This document shows, in pieces, positions 58,434 through 64,000 of a stretch of 64,000 bases of DNA. The stretch's first letter is position 1, and every line of letters starts with the position of its first letter. Source of the DNA: Ampullaceana balthica (taxonomy: Eukaryota > Mollusca > Gastropoda > Lymnaeidae); assembly GCA_944989445.1 (NCBI GenBank), contig CALYLW010000120.1, positions 1,126,181 to 1,190,180 of the forward strand. The letters are read 5' to 3'. The notes below the pieces were generated by a model. The model did no database searches and had not been told where the DNA came from. It worked only from the letters and a program-made list of their open reading frames with translations. Both the position numbers and the translations under genes were made by a program.

Positions 58434-59734
58434 TAGGACTGCAAAATTTAACGATTAATTAATCGATTAATCGTTAATTTTTTATAACGATTAATCGACC
58501 CATCAATTACAAATGTGTTGGAAGTCGAAAAGTTTTAAAAAACTCAGACACAGAAAATGACGACAGCTCTTCTGATGAATTATTGCGTTACAAAATGGAG
58601 ATGAAAGTTCCTGAATCCGGTAACCCTCTACAATGGCGGAAACTTAATGAACACCGATATCCGAAATTGTCATTCCTTGCCAAGATCGTTTTGTGCATAC
58701 CAGTTAACTCAGTTCCATGTGAATGATTGTTCAGCTCGGCTGGTTATATTGTCAATTATAGACCCACTCATCACTTGAACTAAATAATGTCAACACACTT
58801 GTCTTTTTGCGTAGTTGGTTAAAAGATGACATATAAATTGAGGTAAAAAATATATTTGAAAAAACCACGTTTTTAGAAGTGGACTAAAAAGAAGAAGATA
58901 ATTTGTGACTTATAAGTTCAAGCAATCTATATATATAATTCTCTTCGTGGTCGGACCCTGTGAGGCAACAAGAAACTGCATGTGCAACAGATACTAATTT
59001 TAGAAAGCAGCGCACCAAATTACTGCACCAATGCATCAAAAGGTGTGCAAATTAAATATGCGCTGTAAAAAAAAATTATATGACGTCATTGTTTTCGCTG
59101 ATATTTTAATTTTGGAAAAGGGAACCGCTTTTATAAAATACTTTGTGTGCATTTCAGAAAGTTTAATATTTCGTATTGATCAAACAAGGACAAGTTAGTT
59201 GGGCTTTTGAAAAAGGTCGGCGCCGTAGGCGCCCTAAAAAGTGCATTAAAGGGGTAAAAGAACTCTCCATGAGCAAGTCTGCGGCGTATGCTACGCCGCG
59301 GGGCGTCTAGTTTTATTTAATGTGACTTAAAACGTTGGACGGGTGCTTGGTATAAAAATTAAAGATTTATAATTTAGAAGGCAAAAGAGATTACGGTACA
59401 TTCGATCGATCTGAAATTTTGATATAATGCATTGTCATCCAAGATCTATCTGTGGTAAAATGTTGAGAACTCTAGGACCATCATAAGTGGTGTAATTTTA
59501 CGTTGGAAAAGTTGAAATTTTGCGGACAGGAACGAAAGCAAGTTAATAATAAATACGTGGTAATAATAATAAAGGAGACAGTGTTATTTCGATTTTCATC
59601 ATGTACATTTAATAAATATTACTTATGACACCATACATTTTAATTTTTAGCTTTAATTGAAATTAACCATTAATTAATCGTTAATTTTTCAAAAGGTAAC
59701 TATTTAATTGAAATTAATCGTATTAACAGCCCTA
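58434..59734 (+). mobile_element. hAT element (second copy), with nested MITE and Helitron
   Basis: It starts TAGGACTGCAAAATTTAACG and ends ATTAACAGCCCTA. The 8-bp flanks ATTTTAAG (58426-58433) and ATTTTACG (59735-59742) differ at one base. It carries the same dimerisation-domain remnant (58545-58830, WRKLNEHRYPKLSFLAK) as 51.1 kb. Inside are one half of the palindromic MITE (58850-59390), a Helitron (58926-59310) and a fragment of the core repeat (59394-59520). Confidence 0.7.
58926..59310 (+). mobile_element. small non-autonomous Helitron, 385 bp
   Basis: It starts TCTATATATATAATTC, the classic Helitron 5' end, and ends CTAG followed by T. A 3' hairpin GCGGCGTATGCTACGCCGC stands about 9 bases before the end. 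It is inserted between A (58925) and T (59311), as expected, with no target duplication. The palindrome at 32045 shows the uninterrupted target (TTCAAGCACATTGATTTAAT). Confidence 0.88.
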
Positions 59735-59742
59735 ATTTTACG

Positions 59743-60539
59743 AAAGTATACAACCGGATTTTCCCTATTGTTACTGCACAATGTTTGCGGGGCGTGGACG
59801 ATGAATGTTACAAAATAACATTGCAACATATCGCTTATGGTAAGAGGAGATATCTTTTAATTTTTTAATAATTTCAATGTTTACTGTGAATTACACCAGA
59901 CTTCAATTTAGATACGATTGTATAATAAACTTTACTCATAATGTATTAAATTTTAACTTGGAAATACAACACAATAATTTCAATAATTATAATCAAATAC
60001 AGCACTTGGACTTGGGCATAGAAATAAAACACGTTTCTTGTTCCATTTGCACTTGCAAACACATAGAAATTCTTCTTTCCCGTCTGGAAGTCGGGCGTTG
60101 AATTATTAGCCTGAACAAACCAGGAAAACCATCACACTATCACAACATTAACAACTCTTTAAAAATTTTAACACTTGACATAAACCACGGATACGCGTAG
60201 GATGCAATATTCCTCTGCATAGTATGAGGGTATTTAATATATGAGTTAAGATAATATTTTATTCTGTTCCCTTATGGGCCATAGTCACACATTGCGTGTT
60301 TTCTTTTCCTAGCTCAGGTGTAAACCAACCCGGCTTCTCCTTCTAAATGTCTTATCGAGTTGATCTTTCAAAAGACACACGCACTGTAAATTTAAATGTA
60401 AAATAAGAAAGAAAAAAAAAGAAATGGTAACTTTTTAAAAAGTATTACTTTTAAAAATAAATTCAAACTTCATCTTTTCAGTTGAAATAGTACAGCCACA
60501 AAATAAGCTCCAACAATATTTTCGTCACTTTTTGAAAAG
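59743..60539. other. upstream region of plus-strand globin with diverged LINE tail
   Basis: 60020-60255 is a diverged copy of the LINE tail (CGTTTCTTGTTCCATTTGC, GTCTGGAAGTCGGGCGTTGA, GGATGCAATATTCCTCTGC). A good acceptor, TCATCTTTTCAG at about 60470-60481, precedes the globin ATG by 60 bases, so an untranslated first exon is possible. No promoter motif could be assigned. Confidence 0.45.
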
Positions 60540-61013
60540 ATGCTCAGTTGTTGTAAGAAGAAGGCTCACCCGCTCCCGAAAGAAAAACTAACACAAAAAC
60601 AGAAAAACACGATCAAGGAAGTATGGGACGATCTAACGGAGAAAATGGAAGAAGTTGGATTGGAGACTTTTCTCTTGTTTTTCAACACTCACCCTGAGGC
60701 CCAGGACTCTTTCCTGGTTTTTAAAGACATTAAGGAGCATGGTTTGAAAGTGACCAGTTTCGTGGACAGGTGTGTGAATAGGCTTGACGAGCCAGAAGCT
60801 ATTGAGAAAATAACATCTCAACTAGGCAGACGCCACGAACCGTCGCTGTTGCTTAAATATCAAACTGCTCTAAGAGACAGTTACATTGATGCTATTAAAG
60901 GGAGAACCACGATAGACTGGAACAATGAATACCAAGAAGCCTGGACCATTTTTTTCAATATTATTCAAAAGGAGATGGTCGAAGCGGCCTGCAAAAGCGT
61001 TAACGAGTATTAA
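60540..61013 (+). CDS. globin paralogue with shortened CD-D region
   Basis: The 157-residue globin starts MLSCCKKKAHPLPKEKLT. Helix A has Trp29, then HPEAQDSFLVFKDIKEHGLK. His67 in KEHGLKV fits E7 and His99 in LGRRHEPS fits F8, 32 residues apart exactly as in the other globin. The G-H part (YIDAIKGRTTIDW...EAWTIFF) aligns with YIKEIKRRTKYRW...RAWERFF. Phe58 to His67 is 9 residues, against 20 in the sister protein and about 21 in myoglobin. The CD corner and D helix are therefore almost absent, yet the frame is intact and no intron is needed. It has N-terminal Cys4 and Cys5. It is divergently oriented from the globin at 54.2 kb, 5.8 kb away. Both key histidines are kept, so haem binding is likely; function is unknown. 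Confidence 0.87.
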   Translation: MLSCCKKKAHPLPKEKLTQKQKNTIKEVWDDLTEKMEEVGLETFLLFFNTHPEAQDSFLVFKDIKEHGLKVTSFVDRCVNRLDEPEAIEKITSQLGRRHEPSLLLKYQTALRDSYIDAIKGRTTIDWNNEYQEAWTIFFNIIQKEMVEAACKSVNEY

Positions 61014-61284
61014 GGGATGACGAGTCCTTAAGACATCGTTTCGGAAAAAAATCATGTTGCGAGTTAAGAAAATATCTAAAGTAATCGGAGTTTTGAAAGT
61101 AATCGACATCACCATGGGCTACATCCATGTTCAAAGAATCACGTGAGTCAGTGTTTGAAATTAGCGATTACGTTGAAGAAAAATGTTAACTCACACACAC
61201 ATGCACGCACGCGCACGCATGTATGCACACATACACTGATGTTTAATTTTACCATGAACAACCAAAATTGTATGTGGAAGTGTT
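61014..61284. other. 3' flank of globin
   Basis: Short flank with an (AC/GC)-rich run ACACACATGCACGCACGCGC at about 61190. No AATAAA signal was found close to the stop codon. Confidence 0.3.
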
Positions 61285-61515
61285 TGGGGTTGGTATGTGG
61301 ACATATTTGGGGTTTGGTATGTCAACTTTTTGAGAGTTTGGTATTTAAACTTTTTGAGGGTTTGGAATGTCAACTTTTTGGGGGTTTGGTATGTCAACTT
61401 TTTGGGGTTTGGTATGTCAACTTTTTGGGGGGCTAGAATGTCAAAATTTAGGGGTTATTATGTCAACATTCATGGGCTAGTATGTCAACATTTTAGGAGT
61501 TAGAATGTTGACATA
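61285..61515 (+). repeat. minisatellite, ~22-26 bp unit
   Basis: About nine imperfect copies of GGTTTGGTATGTCAACTTTT with variable runs of G. Copies towards the right drift to TATGTCAACATT and GAATGTTGAC. Open frames on both strands through it are repeat artefacts. Confidence 0.85.
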
Positions 61516-62269
61516 TTTGTGGGTTGATATTCAAGTTTCCAAACAAGAAAATGAAGCTTTGAGTGGGTTCACAAATCGATATTTTAACTGATAAACAGGT
61601 ACAAGTTACCTCCATTGCTAGCACAAAGTCACTTACCCAAGTAATTATATCATAATTATTTCTTTTCTTTTCAGATGTGACAGTAAAAGTCATTTATTTC
61701 ACTTACTGTACAGATATTTTTAACACGTGCGCTGCGTGATCTCATGTTCCCGTGTTGCTGTAATCTTAACATTTGCCGAACTTGTATTGTTGGAGGAATT
61801 GGTCTTCGTAAACAGATGGAGAATTGGCTCATTCTTAAGTTATTTAACTAAAGACATTTTATTTTCTACTTACTTATCGTACGACTACGTTTGGTGGACA
61901 TCACGTCACTTTTAAAGGAACGAATTCAGTAAGCGATCACAAGAAAGGCGTAAACTATGGAAGGGTTGTATGGAAAGACGCGTTTATAGTTTGACGGTGA
62001 GAGTGAATATTTTTAAATGGAATCCACATTAGTTTGCACTGGTTTTTTTAATCCGTTGGTAGAGATTAGTGTTAGTGTACGGGAATGTGAAGAGCTGAAT
62101 CTGTTAAGATTTTTTTTTAAAATGCGGTTTTTATAGGATCCTTACTTCAAATAAAATATAATGATAAATTATACATAATATGTTGGTTTATTTATTGTAC
62201 TTTGTTGTACTTGAACTTGAGGCTTGAGGAATATGTTTGATTGTGCTGAGCGCAGTGTTGTTTTAAAGT
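61516..62269. other. 0.75 kb without a supported gene
   Basis: Small frames (61493-61693 minus, 61727-61915 plus) have no recognisable similarity. No repeat was identified. Confidence 0.3.
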
Positions 62270-63100
62270 CAGGGCCGGATTTCTGCCTAGGCCTAAAAGG
62301 CCCTGGCCTAGGGCCCAGCCAGCCTAGGGGCCCCGGGGTGGAATCTTTACATATGCTTATAAAAGATTTACTTTAACCAAGAGAAAAAATATTTAATTAA
62401 GAAAACTTGAAGAAAACCGAAATGATCTTAAACAAAATTTACGAATAAACAACAAATTAAAGCATAAAAACATTATTTCAAATAATTAAACAAAGTTCTA
62501 TTGTTAAATGACTATCTCTTTGCGCATTGTGGCTGTTGTGGGGTCACTTTCTGCACGCGGATTGCCGTTTAGAGGTTCCCATGAGATATTTTGATTTTTA
62601 AAAGAGCAGTTATGACCCTAGAACTTTTGACGGAGTTCGATCCATTTCTGGACTTACACATAAAACGCCACGGTAACAAAGGAAGTGGCACAACATCATA
62701 TCTTTCGTAAAAATTTGCGATGAAATGATAAATATGGCAGAAAATGTAATAAATACAATCGTGACTGAGATAAAAACATACCAAATAGTACTCTATCTCT
62801 GTGTATTCTACTCCGGAAATTTCTCATGTAGATCAATTTTCTTTTATTTAATAAATTATTGTGATATGTCTCTGAAGACGGATGTAATATCAAACAATTT
62901 TTGAGATTCATTCCAGTATTCATTCATAGTAAAATACATTGCATTATTCCGATGTTTATTAAAGTCATTAATGTCAATTAAAATTATATGTTCTGTTCTA
63001 GCGCATTATTTTGTTAATTTTCCAAAATAGCTTCGAGCTGGTTGGGGGGTCCAAAAGTCAAAAGTGCCTTGGGGCCCTGGGTATCTTAAGTTCGGGCCTG
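62270..63100. mobile_element. hAT MITE, 831 bp, GGCCC-rich ends
   Basis: It begins CAGGGCCGGATTTCTGCC and ends AAGTTCGGGCCTG, with an exact 8-bp TSD TTTAAAGT (62262-62269 and 63101-63108). GGGGCCC runs lie just inside each end, similar to those in 43362-43945. The interior has no recognised gene. Confidence 0.8.
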
Positions 63101-63560
63101 TTTAAAGTTATAGGTTGTGACCGTATGTGTTAAAAGTTTTTGTTTATCTCCTAAAAGGTCAATTTGTTGGTCTAGTTCTCAGACTGAGAATAATGTTTTA
63201 AAGAAATATTTTTTAAAAATTTGAGAAATTTTTTTTCTTCTGTCAGCCGAAAGAAACTAATAGCATTTAATAAACGTTCAGTATATACCAGAATAATTCC
63301 TCTTTACAAATAATTGCGAAAATATACAATTGATTATGACTACAAATAACTACAACTACAACTACAATTCAATATGTTTAACTGTAAGTTTGACAAATAC
63401 TACAAATTAAAACCACGGAACTTGTCACGTGGTCTCCTAGGCGTCTACCACTGTCACGGGGACGTCTCTCATCCAGGTATATTGCAGGCCCCTTGTCCAG
63501 TAACACATCGAAGTTACTTCAGCAGTGATTGTCCAGGTGCCGCCGTCGACGGCTTGTTAC
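63101..63560. other. spacer before the 44-bp array
   Basis: No gene recognised. A run of ACTACAA units lies at 63340-63370. The 85-codon frame at 63374 runs into the array and is not supported. Confidence 0.3.
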
Positions 63561-64000
63561 AATCAAGCCAACACAGGTACTATGTGACCCATATCAGCTC
63601 ACTAAACATTACCTTGACTGGTACTGTGTGACTCATATCAGTTCACTAAACATTACCTTGACTGGTACTGTGTGACCCATATCAGTTCACTAAACATTAC
63701 CTTGACTGGTACTGTGCGACCCATATCAGTTCACTAAATATTACCTTGACCGGTACTGTGTGACCCATATCAATTCACTAAACATTACCTTGACTGGTAC
63801 TGTGGGACCCATATCAGCTCACTAAATATTACCTTGACTGGTACTGTGTGACCAATATCAGTTCACTAAACATTACCTTGACTGGTACTGTGTGACCCAT
63901 ATCAGCTCACTAAATATTACCTTGACTGGTACTGTGTGACCCATATCAGTTAACTAAACATTACCTTGACTGGTACTGTGTGAACCATATCAGCTCACTA
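63561..64000 (+). repeat. 44-bp tandem array, continues past window
   Basis: Nearly ten copies of a 44-bp unit, ACCTTGACTGGTACTGTGTG then ACCCATATCAG(C/T)TCACTAAA then CATT. Units are highly similar, with a few C/T differences (CAGCTCA or CAGTTCA, AAACATT or AAATATT) that tend to alternate. It reaches the last base, so its full length is unknown. Confidence 0.95.

Overview
The window is an A+T-rich piece of an animal nuclear genome with spliced genes and very many transposons. A molluscan, probably gastropod, source is my best guess. It rests on the invertebrate-type LDB and SRSF10 orthologues, the globin type, and a tRNA-derived SINE and a LINE tail that resemble, from memory, repeats of freshwater snails. 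No database could be searched.

There are four credible host genes. (1) 4487-15316, plus strand: an SRSF10-type SR splicing factor. Its 5' exon is missing, it contains an AT-AC (U12-type) minor-spliceosome intron inside the RRM, and its RS domain is built from small same-phase exons. (2) 18423-33675, minus strand: a complete nine-exon LIM-domain-binding protein (LDB/CLIM/Chip) of 457 codons with an unusual Gly-Pro-Met repeat at the N terminus. It is convergent with SRSF10. (3) and (4) 54196-54711 minus and 60540-61013 plus: two divergently oriented globin paralogues with uninterrupted reading frames and N-terminal cysteine clusters; one has a shortened CD-D region.

Most of the remaining sequence is transposon-derived, and many ends are defined by target-site duplications (TSDs) or empty-site comparison. 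1-3740 holds a pogo/Tigger-like copy split by a Mutator-like insertion, then a hAT element. The SRSF10 intron and 3' flank carry two more Tigger-like copies. The LDB introns carry a Ginger-like transposon, a LINE fragment, a pogo-like MITE and a hAT containing further insertions. Upstream of LDB (34-40 kb) lie a second hAT with a nearly complete transposase, a Penelope-like endonuclease fragment and an LTR with a gag-like fragment. 40-53 kb holds a piggyBac-like MITE, SINEs, a third hAT transposase gene split by a 3 kb head-to-tail repeat array, and a LINE with a nearly intact reverse transcriptase inside a fourth hAT. 55-60 kb holds related repeats, a (CT)52 microsatellite and a small Helitron. 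The right edge is a 44-bp tandem array that runs out of the window.

The host genes do not form a pathway. The most unusual items are the AT-AC intron in SRSF10, the modular RS exons, the globin pair, and a family of short mobile repeats that share a conserved core and form head-to-tail arrays.
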